A stretch of DNA of 60,722 nucleotides from Byssothecium circinans (taxonomy: Eukaryota; Ascomycota; Dothideomycetes; Pleosporales; Massarinaceae), in contig ML976981.1 of the NCBI GenBank assembly GCA_010015675.1, positions 1,138,323 to 1,199,044 on the forward strand. Direction: 5' to 3'. Below the pieces are notes generated by a model. That model was not told the DNA's origin. It made no database searches and worked only from the letters and a program-made list of their open reading frames with translations. Each line of letters begins with the position of its first letter. The stretch's first letter is position 1. Both the position numbers and the translations under genes were made by a program. This document shows, piece after piece, positions 1 through 11,379 of this stretch.

Positions 1-1473
1 CCCCCCCTCCCGTACAGCCGTAATTACGACGTAAAATACACGAAACATGGCTACTGTACGGCTACTTTACGACTCACAAAAGGGCTACTTACGTACGCCC
101 CGAGGGGGACTACGGGCCGTAAACTACGGCTGATACTACGGACTGTTGGACACGCTGGCTGAGTGTTCGTCTGTCGAGAAGTTCGTGCTGTTGTAGAGCG
201 CTTGGGGAACCTCCTCGTGGTAGTGCGTTCCGTCGAAGATTGCTGTCTCGTCGATACCATTTTGTCAGACCTCCGCATCTCAATGCTAGGGGCTCGAGAT
301 ATCCTTTCAGACCATCAACCAGGTAGAACGCAGCGCTGAGCGGCCACTTCCGATGTTGCTTGCCGCTTTGTTGACTGAAACTAGACAGGAGACAAAAGCA
401 AGCAGCAGACTGGACTGATGTATACTTATAACCTGGCATGTGCCTAGTAGAACTGAGAACTTTAAAAGAACATCCAGGTACTGTGTCGTGAAACACCTCC
501 ATGGAGTCCCGCCCCTCTGTGTGCTACGCCGCTCGTAACACGGACCACCTGCAATGCAGCCTTGCTCAGAGTGCTCTCATCTCATGCTGGACACTTGCTA
601 TTACGGCGATGACCTGGCACTCCTGGAAGTACGACAGAACACAATCATACTAATAATATACGGCATACTCCGAAGGCTTCCGAACAAGGCCCCGAACCTT
701 TCCACTACACGATCGAAGCCGCCATCTAAGCTTCCGAAGGACAGTGCCCGCCGTGCCTACGGCGAACCAGCAGCCGTACTCACCGCCCGTTCTAATCATG
801 ATTTTCTCCATTAATGACATCGTGATGCCAAGATGGAAAGATTTCGTGCCGCCGGCGCTGGAGGCCAGCGGAAGCTGCAGTGTGTTCCGCCGCCAAAGGC
901 CGTAGCCAAGAGGGTCGAGTCCATCCTGGAAGCGCTCGTACAGTAAAAGGCTGACGTCTCTGCAACCAAGCTTGTTTCTTGTGGTGGAGTTGTAGAATAA
1001 GACAGGAGGGCGTACGAGCGTCTCTCTGAAGTCGGACGCGAAGAGACGCGTGCCAATTCGCTGCCCTTATCGATAACAAGTATAAAATCATCATCGTATT
1101 TAAACAGTTTCACGCTTTCCCCGTCCTCACCTATGATATGACAAAAACAAAACTCTCGCTGGACTTGTCCCAGTCTCGTCCTTTTCGATAGATTGCTCAC
1201 TGCACACCCCTCACCGATATATGTGCCAAGTATGCACATTGCGGAGCACTAATTCTCCCGCCACGACTCGGCCCACATAGACTGTCGGGCGTAATGCAGT
1301 CAGACGTCAATTCTCACAACGAACAACTGCCGGTACTCCGCAACACATGATTATCCGTCCTTTCTCTTGCTGCCCTGATGCACTTTTCTACAAGATGTCA
1401 GGTCGAGCCCTCAACTCAGACTTGGAAACTTATCGTCTTTTCTTTGGCGTTAGGACAGAAGTGATAGACCGAC
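1..1473. other. Gene-free left edge, repeat-like first 130 bp
   Basis: No convincing gene is visible. The first 130 bp repeat short motifs built on TACGGC, CCGTAA and TTACG in both orientations, which resembles the subterminal region of a transposon cut by the window edge, but no partner end can be seen. The open frames between 500 and 1250 lack domains, plausible starts and splice structure. Confidence 0.4.
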
Positions 1474-3494
1474 ATGTTGTTAGATTGTATTCTTGTCATC
1501 TTGTTTTTTCCTGTGTTAGCTCCCTTGGTTTCCGCCTCAAATCACTCCCTCTTTGACTACGAGAAGATCCAATTTACCGACGCTTCTCTAGAGCACCTCA
1601 AGAACAATACCGCTACCAAAGAATTCGCACATTTGGTTACTTTCGCGAGTAATGTGATACTTCCATCACCAGCCGAGTGCAAAACCTTTCCCGGCGACGC
1701 ATTGTGGCCAGCTCAAGCGATATGGCATACCTTCGATGTAGTCACCGGCGGTGCTCTGATTCCCACTGTCCCCATCGCCGCCGTCTGCTACGACTCGCAA
1801 TGGGGAAAGAAAGACCTGGCTAAATGCAATGCTCTGATCGATATGTTCACCAAGCCTCCTGTTCAGTATGCGCCCAAGCTGCATATTGGAATGGTTCCAT
1901 GCTAAGAAGATTGTTAGTGAGAACCATCCATCCTCAATGATGTGGCCAATCTACCAAGGCAAAACTTGCATGGCACACAACATTACCACCCCGGCCGATA
2001 CATGTACGCTCGGCGGGTACCCCGTGTACGCTGTGAACGTTTCCAGCGTAGCCCAAATCCAATTAGCTGTGAACTTCGCGCGCACCCTCAATATCTGTTT
2101 TGTAATCAAGAATACGGGCCATGATTATCTTGGGAAGTCGTCGGGAGCTGGCGCCCTAAGCGTCTGGATGCACAATCTTAAAGATATCGAGTTCCTGCCT
2201 GAATACACGGCGAACAATTACTCAGGGAATGCCTTCAAAGTCGGTGCTGGCGTGACCGTTCAGGAAATCTACAGGGCTGCACATGCCCATGGGATTTCGG
2301 TTCAGGGTGGCATTTGTGAGGTGAGTATCCAAGTCTTTATGCAGCAACAACATTGACAATGCGCAGAGCGTGGGTTATGTCGGTGGATATCTCCAAGGAG
2401 GGGGCCACAATCCTTTGAGTGGGTATTATGGAATGGCAGCAGACTCAATGCTTGCATATCGAGTCGTCACGGCAGACGGTCGATTTGTAACTGCGTCCGA
2501 GACATCTCACCCGGACTTGTTCTGGGCCTTGCGCGGTGGAGGGGGAGGAACCTATGGAGTGGTCACCTCGGCGGTAGTCAAAGCTCATCCCGATAGGCCT
2601 ACCGTACACGCTACATTCGTTCTCGGTAACAAAACGGACGGCTCGCAGACGGTATCCACGGAGAAGTTCTACGAGCTGTTCGCATGGTTCTGGAAGCAAT
2701 TCCCTACCTACACCGATGCGGGCACATATTCATTCTTTCGTATTTCCAACATCTCTGGCGAGATGTCGCTATCGATGCGTTCGTGGTTCGCCCCAAGTCA
2801 TACTAAAGAATCCTTCGCCAGCTTGTCACAGCCCTTCTTCAACAAGGTGGAGGAACTCGGTATACCCTATCAGTCAGCCCTCAACATCACATACTTCGAT
2901 CACTACTTCGACGCATACTGGGCTGCTTGGGGTGAAATTGCATGGCCTCTCGGCCTCTCGACATCCCTGCCGGGCAACCGCCTCATCCCACGATCAAACT
3001 GGGAAAACGAAGCTAAACTTGACGCAACATGGAAACAAGTCCGCACGCATCTCGAACATGGCAGACGCATGGTGGCCTACTTCCAGGCACCGCAAAATCG
3101 ACAAAACGTCGACAACGGCGTCGCATCAGCCTGGCGCCATACGCAAGCCTTCGTCATCACTGGGTCCTCCTCGTTCGCGGAAAATGCGTCAGTTGCTGAA
3201 ATTGCGGCCGCAAATAAAGAGCTGCAGGAAGTGAACCTCCAGCCTTGGAGGGATCTAGCGCCTGCAAGTGAAGGCGGTGGATCATATCTGAACGAGGGAT
3301 CAGTGGATGAACCGAATTGGAAAGAAGACTGCTATGGAGAGCCATATGCGAAGTTACTAATGGTCAAGAAGATATACGATCCTACGAGTTTATTTTATGC
3401 TACTACGGCTGTCGGTAGCGATGAGTGGGAGGTGAGGGACCAGGAGGTGGGGTATACGACGCAAAATGGCAAGTTGTGCAGGGTCATTTCATGA
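1474..3494 (+). CDS. Secreted FAD-linked oxidoreductase (BBE-like, bicovalent flavin)
   Basis: Three exons, 1474-1865, 1918-2320 and 2367-3494, joined by 52- and 46-bp GT-AG introns; the phases close to give 640 residues. Residues 1-21 form a signal peptide. An FAD_binding_4 domain follows. His at about 199 (NTGHDYLG) and Cys at about 264 (GGICESVG, completed across intron 2) are the two positions that bind 8-alpha-histidyl and 6-S-cysteinyl FAD in the berberine-bridge/glucooligosaccharide oxidase group. The C-terminus has the BBE signature (YDPTSLFY). Family members oxidise sugars or secondary metabolites with O2, giving H2O2. Several N-glycosylation sequons support secretion. The substrate cannot be told from the sequence. 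Neighbours are other secreted proteins but not a biosynthetic cluster. Confidence 0.9.
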
Positions 3495-4747
3495 AGGTTT
3501 ATTTTGTTCGGCTCAAAATTCGAAGTACAGAATCTCAGAATCCTATGGTAAGTCAATCTGTACACTTAATATGTCGCACAGCACGTTATACGATCTATTG
3601 GATGAGCTCTACTGGCTCGTGTCTCTAACCCGATAATCAGCTGGTCTTTAAGTCTTTGATAATTTGCAAAAACAATCATCTACACCACCAGGGCCCTTTC
3701 TAATCTAACATATTCTTTACAGGCTTTCCAGTCGGTGTTCGTTCTGTTTTGGGGCATTGATACAGAATCGCGCAATGCGGTGACATACTCTAGGAAGCGA
3801 TCCTCACATTGAGTGCAAACCTTTCACCTGGGGTCCTCAATTTGCCGTCCTTTTAACTATTGCCGATCCGCCTAGAGTCTTCCCTCCTTCGTCCCGAACA
3901 TCACACCATTCCAACCTATCTCTTCGGCCTGGCTCACCGAACCACTACCCGCCAATCGGCACTTACCCACTGTACGTTCCACGCAAAGTCGTATTCTCTG
4001 ATTGATGCAGAAGTCCGCAATTCAGATTATAACTTGCTTGTACCTTAATCAACTTTAAGGTACGTCAAACATTACCGGGCTTGGCCACTTCACCCGGCTA
4101 ATCGCAAAGGGTGAACGCATCACCGTTTCCAGATGCGATCGTCGGAGGTTTTCAACTTAGCGAGGAGGCTTATTGAGCTTAATCTGATGTTGCATGATGC
4201 TGGACCGTCATCAGTCGTCATGGCGGAGATGGCAGACTTGAACTTTCGAAGTTGTCTTCACATTGTGAGAAGCCAATTGCTCTGTTGCTGTCCCAATACT
4301 AAGCTTTCCTTGCCAAAAACCTGAATTCATCTTTCCCTAGTTTTATCCGAGCCTGCCAATTCACCAAACTCGCAGTGTTTGGCAAATCTTCAATGGCACA
4401 ATATCTAAGCGCCGTGGGAAATGCTAGGTCTGTCGCACAGCTACATGGAAAGTGCAACGTGCAGCTCAACAATATCAAAAATGTTGCCAAGCCATGGGGC
4501 TTCATATATGGCAATTCCTCTGTACTACCTTCAGTGCATCGAGAACGCGTGCGTCCTCTCGAATTCGCATTCTGCCATCACCAAAAATGCCATCATCTCC
4601 TACATGAGGTAACATCATTGGTTGAAGAATTCCAGGCCCTATAACCGTCAATATTTTGGTCACCTCACTGGCTGCATTCATGTGGACTTCCCCAGACTAC
4701 TGTATATTTTCGGCTGATCGGCAGTTCGCGATGGACTCACTGACAAG
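3495..4747. other. Intergenic region
   Basis: No supported gene. Short open frames at 3860-4048 and 4133-4644 have no signal peptide, domain or splice logic and probably arose by chance. The 3' part is the promoter of the wall-type protein gene. Confidence 0.5.
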
Positions 4748-4755
4748 TATATAAA
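4748..4755 (+). promoter_or_regulatory. TATA box of the wall-type protein gene
   Basis: TATATAAA lies 93 bp upstream of the ATG at 4841, a usual spacing for a fungal core promoter with a short leader. Confidence 0.5.
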
Positions 4756-4840
4756 GAACGTTAGAGGGAGGAGAATGCAAGATCCGGATCACGTACTCAC
4801 TGCACAATTTCCCCGGTTGTGAGGGAAGTTTGTTGTCAAG

Positions 4841-6343
4841 ATGTTTGCAGGAAGCGCGCTTCTGATACTTGGGCTGTGCGGCATGGCTGCTGCACAGAAC
4901 ACGACAACCTCGACTCGTCCTTCTGGGATTCCTCCTACTCTTCCTCCCCTACCTTCGGTATCGATTACCTTTACGCCTATTATTCCAGTTCCCAGTCCAA
5001 CAACCACTGTGACACGCCCGACTCCGCCATTTACGCCTAGCATTCCGCTGTCTTCGGTCACTGTCTCGTCATCCACACGAGTGACTGTGCCAACAATTTC
5101 ACTTCCTCTACCGACGATCTCGCTTCCTCTGCCAACGATCTCACCCCCTCCACCGTCGATCTCGCTACCTCTGCCGCCGATATCAGTTCCCGTCATTATC
5201 CCTCCTGTGCTCAACACGACAAGCACTCGTCCGGTCGTCACGACGCTCACAACAACAATCACTCGCCCAACCCCAATCATTACAATCCCGACTATATCCC
5301 TCCCCACTTCGAGCCTGACACGTCCCCCTCTCCTAGCGCCAAACACGACAACGACTGGTCTTTTACCAACAGTCTCGCTTCCGACAATCTCGCTCCCTTT
5401 GCCCACGATATCGCTTCCCCTTCCTCCGATTCTCAACTCCTCAATCACTCGTCCAATCCTTTCAACGATTTCGCTCCCGACTGTACCCATCCCAACACTG
5501 AACTCAACACGTCCCGCTCTCCAAGCGCCAAACTCGACGACGATCACAGTGCCACTTCCGTCGTTCATCCCAACCGTCCAACCAGTGCCGAGCTTCTCCA
5601 GTCCAACTCTGTCTCTAAACATCACTCTACCCACTATCTCGCGTCCCATCTCTTCAGCGCCGAACTCAACAACCATCACTGTCCCCCTACCTTCGTTCAT
5701 TCCAACTGTTCAGCCCGCGCCCTTTCAACCGCTTCCTTCCATTGAGACGACGGCGCTGTCAACAATTACCCGTCCGACTCTCACACCTACAGGAGGTTTG
5801 CCTACCTTTACGATTCCAATCATCTCTCTCCCCTCCCTCTCAATCCCAACACCATCGTTCCTGAGCTCAACCGCCATCCGGCCCACTCCGTCGCTCCCTC
5901 CAACATCCCGACCCTCGGTGCCTTCCCCGCCAACAACCAGACCTGTTCCATCCACCAGGCCCACGAGAAGCAGCAGACCTACACGAAGTAGCAGGCCCAC
6001 GCGAAGCAGCAGACCTACTCGAAGCACAAGACCTACTCCAACCACCAGACCTACTCCAACCACCAGACCCACCCCAACCACAAGACCAACGCCAACGACC
6101 GGGCCTACCCCATCCACCAGACCAACTCCCCCGATCCCCACATCCCGACCCACCATCACGATCCCAACCACCAGGCCCTCAAGTACACTCATCACTATCC
6201 CCTCGCGCACATCCACGTTACGACCGCCCAGACCGACGCCTACCCAGGATCCCGACGATGGCGATGACGATGATGAGAACGATGACGATGATGACGATGG
6301 CGGAGACTGGTGGGACTGGTGGAATGCCAGACGCCACCATTGA
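4841..6343 (+). CDS. Secreted Ser/Thr/Pro-rich low-complexity wall-type protein
   Basis: One exon, 500 residues. Residues 1-19 (MFAGSALLILGLCGMAAAQ) form a signal peptide. About 430 residues of Pro/Thr/Ser/Ile/Leu-rich sequence follow, built of degenerate units such as TISLPLPT and NSTTITVPLPSF; the latter unit recurs twice with its flanks. A basic block of TRPTR/SSRPTR and then TRPTPT repeats follows. The tail is acidic (a run of D, E and N) and ends GGDWWDWWNARRHH. No catalytic domain or GPI signal is visible. The composition fits a heavily O-mannosylated wall or matrix protein. The switch from a basic Arg-Pro-Thr block to a poly-acidic Trp-rich tail is unusual. Long antisense open frames here come from composition alone. 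The ATG was chosen for the signal peptide and the TATA box upstream. Confidence 0.75.
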   Translation: MFAGSALLILGLCGMAAAQNTTTSTRPSGIPPTLPPLPSVSITFTPIIPVPSPTTTVTRPTPPFTPSIPLSSVTVSSSTRVTVPTISLPLPTISLPLPTISPPPPSISLPLPPISVPVIIPPVLNTTSTRPVVTTLTTTITRPTPIITIPTISLPTSSLTRPPLLAPNTTTTGLLPTVSLPTISLPLPTISLPLPPILNSSITRPILSTISLPTVPIPTLNSTRPALQAPNSTTITVPLPSFIPTVQPVPSFSSPTLSLNITLPTISRPISSAPNSTTITVPLPSFIPTVQPAPFQPLPSIETTALSTITRPTLTPTGGLPTFTIPIISLPSLSIPTPSFLSSTAIRPTPSLPPTSRPSVPSPPTTRPVPSTRPTRSSRPTRSSRPTRSSRPTRSTRPTPTTRPTPTTRPTPTTRPTPTTGPTPSTRPTPPIPTSRPTITIPTTRPSSTLITIPSRTSTLRPPRPTPTQDPDDGDDDDENDDDDDDGGDWWDWWNARRHH

Positions 6344-6865
6344 TAGTTGAGTGGCTGAAGGAGTCATGCTATGAATCTGAAAATGCTACTATTTTTCCCC
6401 TTGCGTCAAGTGTCGGAGAGGATTTATCTAGTTAGCGAGTCTCTTTAGTAATATGTCGATTTGATGTCAAATGCGGATATTTTGCCTTGTAGCACTCAAT
6501 CAATTGCACGTCTGTAGCAAATGTCTTGCGAAACGTAGCCGTTCTTGAGGTTGTAAAATGTTATTTGTGTAGAGTGCTTTGTGTATGGTCATGCAATATT
6601 ACGGTCTTAGGGAGTGAAAATCATCGAGATTGACACAAAATTCTCACATAAGTAAGGACAGATGGTAATGAGAATAGAATGTTATGCGAGACATGAATGG
6701 TTTGTCTCCTGCTAGTGAGGAAGTCCTCAACCACCACATCAGTCTACACGGTACCCGCCTTGAGCCAATGTGTACGATAGGGAAGGACTACATGCGCAGA
6801 GCACTTCACACTTTTCCATTGAAGTGTTCTTCCCCACCATCAACGAAGCCACACGCCTCCAGCCA
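6344..6865. other. Convergent intergenic region
   Basis: This AT-richer stretch lies between the 3' ends of the wall-type protein gene and the serine hydrolase gene. It should hold both terminators; no gene is seen. Confidence 0.5.
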
Positions 6866-8596
6866 TTACAGCTCCATCTGCGTCTGCGTCAATATCTGGG
6901 ACCTTGGTCGCGCAATTATCCGTGTCAAGTTCACTCTATAAGCCGGAAGTTCCAGGTCGTTGAAAGCGCCACCATTGTCCGATTGCCACAGCACAATCTC
7001 GTTCCAAGGCCGACCAGCATATAAACCAATGTCAATGTTGGTGATACATGCATCGGCCCACACAGGCCTTTCTCCTTCTTTCTCCAGATCGGTCATCATC
7101 ATGAAGCGCCATTTTTCGCCCCTCTTTGTCTTCTCGTCCTTGTATAGTAGCGTTGGCACCATCTTTATCACAAGGTTCCGGTTCTTCGTGACATCGACAA
7201 GAGTCTTCAAGACATCGGTCCCGTTCGAGACAAATCGGTCGATGATGAGGCCGCGGTGGTCGGCGAGCAAAGTCACAGAGGAGTTGAGCTCGGGGTCAGG
7301 GGAAATGAAGCTTCCAGCGTAAAGCTGCTCAAGCTGCAGAATGGCCAGTTCTTCGGCGGCGCGGATCATCTCCACCGTGACAGTTTCGAGCATCTTTGCG
7401 AAGAACTTGGGCGGTCCCGCCAAAAGTAAGGTTATGCCAAGGTCGTATTCGGGAACGAGTATAATGATGGATGAGTAGCCGGGGAGACCACCACCCTTTG
7501 TGATGAAGCGGACGGTACGATCTGAGCTGGACAGTATGCGATCGGTCTGGAATATTTCCCATGGCATGCCGTAAAAACTGTTCAAGTTCATAGCCGGTGA
7601 TACCACATTCAACCAATTGAGTGACGTTGTGATGCTGTTGTAGTGAGTGAGGATGTATCGCAGGTACTTGGACAGATCTGTCGAAGAGCTATATATGCCT
7701 CCTGTCGGATTTTGCACGCCTTCGTCTACATCCCAATAGTGCGGTACTAGGGGGATAACACCAGCACTATCAGGGGGGAGTGAAAATGTACTTTTGGACA
7801 TATGCAGCGGTTCGAAGATGGCTTCTTCGATGTATGACTCGTACGTCTGATTGGTAACGCTCTGTAGCACTAGACCGAGCAATTCAAATGCAACATTGGA
7901 GTAGGTCGATTGCTGGTTCGGCGCAAGTAAAGGCTCAAAAGTCTTGATCATGCGAATGAGATCATCAGCAGTGCAAGGTATGCTGTAGTCCTCGGAGTAC
8001 TCGTCGCACTTGAGCAAGCCTTCCCGCGAGACCGGTGGGAGGCCCACTTCCTCGGGGGTGAAGGGAGAAATGTTCGCATTAATGAGGTCGCTCTGGCCAA
8101 ATTCACGCGGGATGCCGCTGAGCTGACTGGCTAGCGACCGCAACGTGATGTCGTTCCAAGGAATGCTCCCATTCTGCTTGCCCTGTAACGCTCCGATATA
8201 TTTGTCCACGGGGTCATCCAGACTCAGGTTGCCGGTCGCATGCTGGTACAGTATCCCCAGTACGGTGAAAGTCTTGGTGATGCTTGCAATGCGATACAGC
8301 GCATCGCCATTGACTTCAGGTACATCAGCGCGCGATTCGTTCCGCTTGTGGGCAGTGTGATGGTAAGACCACAGTGTCTCTTTCGAAGATGTTATCTCCA
8401 CGGATATTGACGTAGAGTCATATTCGGGGTCGCTAATTGTGATGTCAAGGAGGGTGCCGATGTGGGCGAAGGTGTCGCGCAGGACTGGGTCGTTGGCGGC
8501 ATACTGGGGAGGTGGGTGGGTGACTATTTGTTCGCTGCAGTGCCGTGCAGCGGACTGGACGGCTACGAGGAGCTGGACAAGCAGTACAAGGAGCAT
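6866..8596 (-). CDS. Secreted beta-lactamase-fold serine hydrolase
   Basis: One exon of 576 residues from the ATG at 8596; the frame stays open upstream but has no earlier ATG. A hydrophobic start (MLLVLLVQLLVAVQSA) is a signal peptide. The class C beta-lactamase/penicillin-binding fold is shown by SITK at about 105-108 (nucleophile Ser and general-base Lys), YSN at about 232-234 and a KGGGLPG motif near 370 in place of KTG/HTG. A C-terminal beta-rich domain of about 150 residues follows, as in other fungal secreted members of this family. These enzymes are usually esterases, amidases or D-amino-acid peptidases, not antibiotic-resistance proteins. Many NxS/T sites agree with secretion. The gene is convergent with the wall-type protein gene. 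Confidence 0.88.
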   Translation of the reverse strand: MLLVLLVQLLVAVQSAARHCSEQIVTHPPPQYAANDPVLRDTFAHIGTLLDITISDPEYDSTSISVEITSSKETLWSYHHTAHKRNESRADVPEVNGDALYRIASITKTFTVLGILYQHATGNLSLDDPVDKYIGALQGKQNGSIPWNDITLRSLASQLSGIPREFGQSDLINANISPFTPEEVGLPPVSREGLLKCDEYSEDYSIPCTADDLIRMIKTFEPLLAPNQQSTYSNVAFELLGLVLQSVTNQTYESYIEEAIFEPLHMSKSTFSLPPDSAGVIPLVPHYWDVDEGVQNPTGGIYSSSTDLSKYLRYILTHYNSITTSLNWLNVVSPAMNLNSFYGMPWEIFQTDRILSSSDRTVRFITKGGGLPGYSSIIILVPEYDLGITLLLAGPPKFFAKMLETVTVEMIRAAEELAILQLEQLYAGSFISPDPELNSSVTLLADHRGLIIDRFVSNGTDVLKTLVDVTKNRNLVIKMVPTLLYKDEKTKRGEKWRFMMMTDLEKEGERPVWADACITNIDIGLYAGRPWNEIVLWQSDNGGAFNDLELPAYRVNLTRIIARPRSQILTQTQMEL

Positions 8597-9572
8597 TTTC
8601 ACAGTAGCCGTCCTCGCCTTGGCTATAGAATTAGCTCTCCCGCAACTACGAAGTTGTTAGACGTCAGCGTTAGCCGGAACGGATGCGCAAGGGAGAGTCC
8701 CACCACAAAGCTCGGACGGTAAGCACGAGCAAACCCCTGCCCGCACACGACAATATCTCCTTCACGACACCGACATCTCACCTGCATGCACGCATGATGA
8801 CATCCGGTTCCCTTCAAATAAATAACGATTAGCCAAGAATGCGAGCTCGATGGGGTAGGCTGCGCTGAATGCGTCCGATCTCCGCCATGAATGTGGGTCC
8901 ACGAAACGGTCACGATAACACGTGAGCGGCATCCCGACCAGTCTTTCACTGTACATCGATCGATCGAAGTTTAGCGTACAGACGACTGTCGTCCATCCTT
9001 CGTCCTAAACTTTTCATATACACAGATGGAAGTCGAACATTATCCGAGCGAATGATGATGAGCCCCACCTCCGTGTTATCACTTTAGCCGGAACTCGAGT
9101 GTCAAACATTTGACTGTGGATGCTCCGACCATCTCAAGAGAAAGACAGGAAGATGCACATCTTTCTCCCCGAATAACTGAAGAGCCTACGCCTTTCGGCG
9201 TGTACAAGACCCTGGATTCAGGATCCGCATGAGAGATCAAATGTGACAACTCCGAGTCCATCTCTCACCCTGAGCGTCCACTCTGGGACATTTTCACTGT
9301 CAAAGGGCCAATAGTTCATTGCCGAGCCCACTCCGGCTCCAAGCATGCCATTTGCGCATACCCGCTGCCGTATCAAGAACTTCCAGATATGAGGTCGACA
9401 CGAAATCTCATCTCCCACTGATTGACGCCAAGCATAGCAATCAACCATTGCCACCAAAGGTCACGACCATGATCTGTCTGCAAAAGCTGGAAGCCATAGG
9501 CATGTTTAACACCAAGACGATGTCCTGCGCCACAGCACCCATCCCCAATTGACGATTGCAAAGACAGTCACC
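8597..9572. other. Divergent promoter region
   Basis: This is shared upstream DNA between the serine hydrolase (-) and the glucuronoyl esterase (+). Open frames on the minus strand here have no domain features. No gene was found. Confidence 0.5.
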
Positions 9573-10915
9573 ATGCGCTCCCAACTTGTCGCTTTCGTCG
9601 GCCTCACAGCCAGCGTCAACAGCGCCCCTTTCGACACCGACTTCGAGCACAAACTGTCACTCCTCCCACGAGCCGACAACATAACATGTCCACCAACGCC
9701 CAACCCCCTCCCAAAAGCCGCAGCCCTGCCCGCCGTCAAAACCATGCCCGACCCCTTCCTCTACCTCGACATGAAAACGCGAGTGCGGAGCAAAGAAGAA
9801 TGGGTCCAGTGCCGTCAGCCCGAGATCCTTAAGCTCCTTCAAGAGTACCAGTACGGGTACTACCCCGACCATTCCGCTGAAACTGTCACGGCCACGCGAA
9901 GCGGCACGAAGTTAGACGTCACGGTAGGTGTTGGTGGGAAATCGGCTACTATCTCAGCGACATTAAACCTTCCATCTGGAACCGGACCATTTCCCGTTGT
10001 CATTGCTATCGGCGGCATTGACAATAACAGTTACCTAAAGGCAGGTATTGCCGTCGTCACGTTCGACTATGGAAGGGTAGCGGCGGATAGTAACAGCAAA
10101 ACGGGAAGTTTCTGGACTCTATACAATGGGAAGGACATTGGTACGTTTAACCTTTATACTTACACCAATGTTTACCTAACATATCACTACGGGCGTCCTG
10201 ACAGCATGGGCATGGGGTTTCCACCGCGTCCTCGACGGCATCACCCTCAAAGTCCCTGAGATCGACCCAGCAAAATCCGGCGTAACCGGCTGCTCGCGAC
10301 TCGGCAAAGCCGCCCTCGCCGCGGGCCTCTTCGACCAGCGCATCGCCGTCACAATGCCCATGTGTTCCGGCGTGCAAGGCGCAGGGCCCTACCGCTACAG
10401 CCTAAGCGGCCAGGGAGAAACTTTAGAAAACTCCGTAAGTACCCATCTTCCCCCTTCCCCGCCTACGGCCTTCACGACACTCTCTAGATTCTAATTCTAA
10501 TTCTTTTGCAAAGAAATCCGGCGCCGGATGGTGGACATCATCAGGCATATCCCAATTCGTAGGAAAAGCCACACAACTCCCCTACGACGCGCACACCATC
10601 GTCGCAGCCATCGCCCCGCGCGCCGTCATCCTCGAGCAAGGCGCCTCCGACCCCTTCACCGACTCCAAAGGCACCGCGCAGGTGACCTTCCCCGCTGCAA
10701 AGGCAGTCTACAGCTGGCTAGGCGCTGGCGAGAAGCTGGGAGTCGCGCTGCCCAAGGGCGGCCACTGCGATATGAACGGGTACGCAGACGTGCTGCCGTT
10801 TGTGCAGAAGATACTGCAGGGGAAAGAGACGACGAGAAATTACGACGATTTGGGGAGTTGGAAGGTAATGCCGGAGGCGTATCCCTGGGCGACGGATCTG
10901 CCAAAGGGGAAGTAG
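9573..10915 (+). CDS. Secreted 4-O-methyl-glucuronoyl methylesterase (CE15)
   Basis: Exons 9573-10140, 10205-10434 and 10514-10915 with GTACGT and GTAAGT donors; the total is 399 residues. The signal peptide is MRSQLVAFVGLTASVNSA. The CE15 fold is recognised by the nucleophile motif GVTGCSRLGKAAL (Ser at about 220, encoded in exon 2), the acidic residue in VILEQG (Glu at about 307) and the catalytic His in GGHCDMNG (about 350). The segment DIGAWAWGFHRVLDGI, restored across intron 1, is characteristic. The enzyme cleaves the ester between lignin alcohols and 4-O-methyl-glucuronic acid of xylan in plant walls. No CBM1 is present; the mature protein starts directly with the CE15 lead-in. The C-terminus is at the usual place. 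The ATG at 9573 was preferred because it begins the signal peptide. Confidence 0.92.
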
Positions 10916-11379
10916 GGGGTTTTAGTTTTCGGTGGGACTTTATTTGAGATTAAGATGGTTGGAGAGACGTCTTGCTCTGGTACCATGGTACTGGCCGGCC
11001 TTGACTCGTTTGCTCAAGAGAGCTCGGATGTGATTCCGACCGCGGTATCCGTCGTCATTGTCCAGATCTTTTAGGAGAGTCTGTCTCCAGTCCCTATCAT
11101 CGCTGTTCACTGCAGAAAAGTCGCGGATGTCAGCGTAGCCCAATCATGAATATAATGCGAGCACGGATCCACGCACAAGAGCCGAGGTACAGATGTCCAG
11201 AGCCCCATCCCACAAACCTTGCATAGTATTGAGATCATTTGCTTGGGGAAGCCTCCGAATGAGACTTCTGCTGTTCCTCGGCGTTTCCTCAGCCCGACTA
11301 TCGCGTTGTGCCGATCCACGGTCTTCGTGTTCGCTGGGAACCAGGTTATGAGAGTATCTGCATGCGCTTCTGCTCTTAG

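Noticed and set aside
554..1239. Small frames on both strands near the left edge
   Set aside because: No start context, domain or intron structure; likely chance.
4133..4644. Possible small genes upstream of the wall-type protein
   Set aside because: Two overlapping plus-strand frames without signal peptide or family; they overlap the promoter region.
4789..6216. Long minus-strand open frames opposite the wall-type protein
   Set aside because: They are Gly/Val-rich mirror images of a Pro/Thr/Ser low-complexity gene and have no features of their own.
1474..10915. Secondary-metabolite cluster around the FAD oxidase
   Set aside because: No PKS, NRPS, terpene cyclase or regulator nearby; the neighbours are wall-active secreted proteins on mixed strands.
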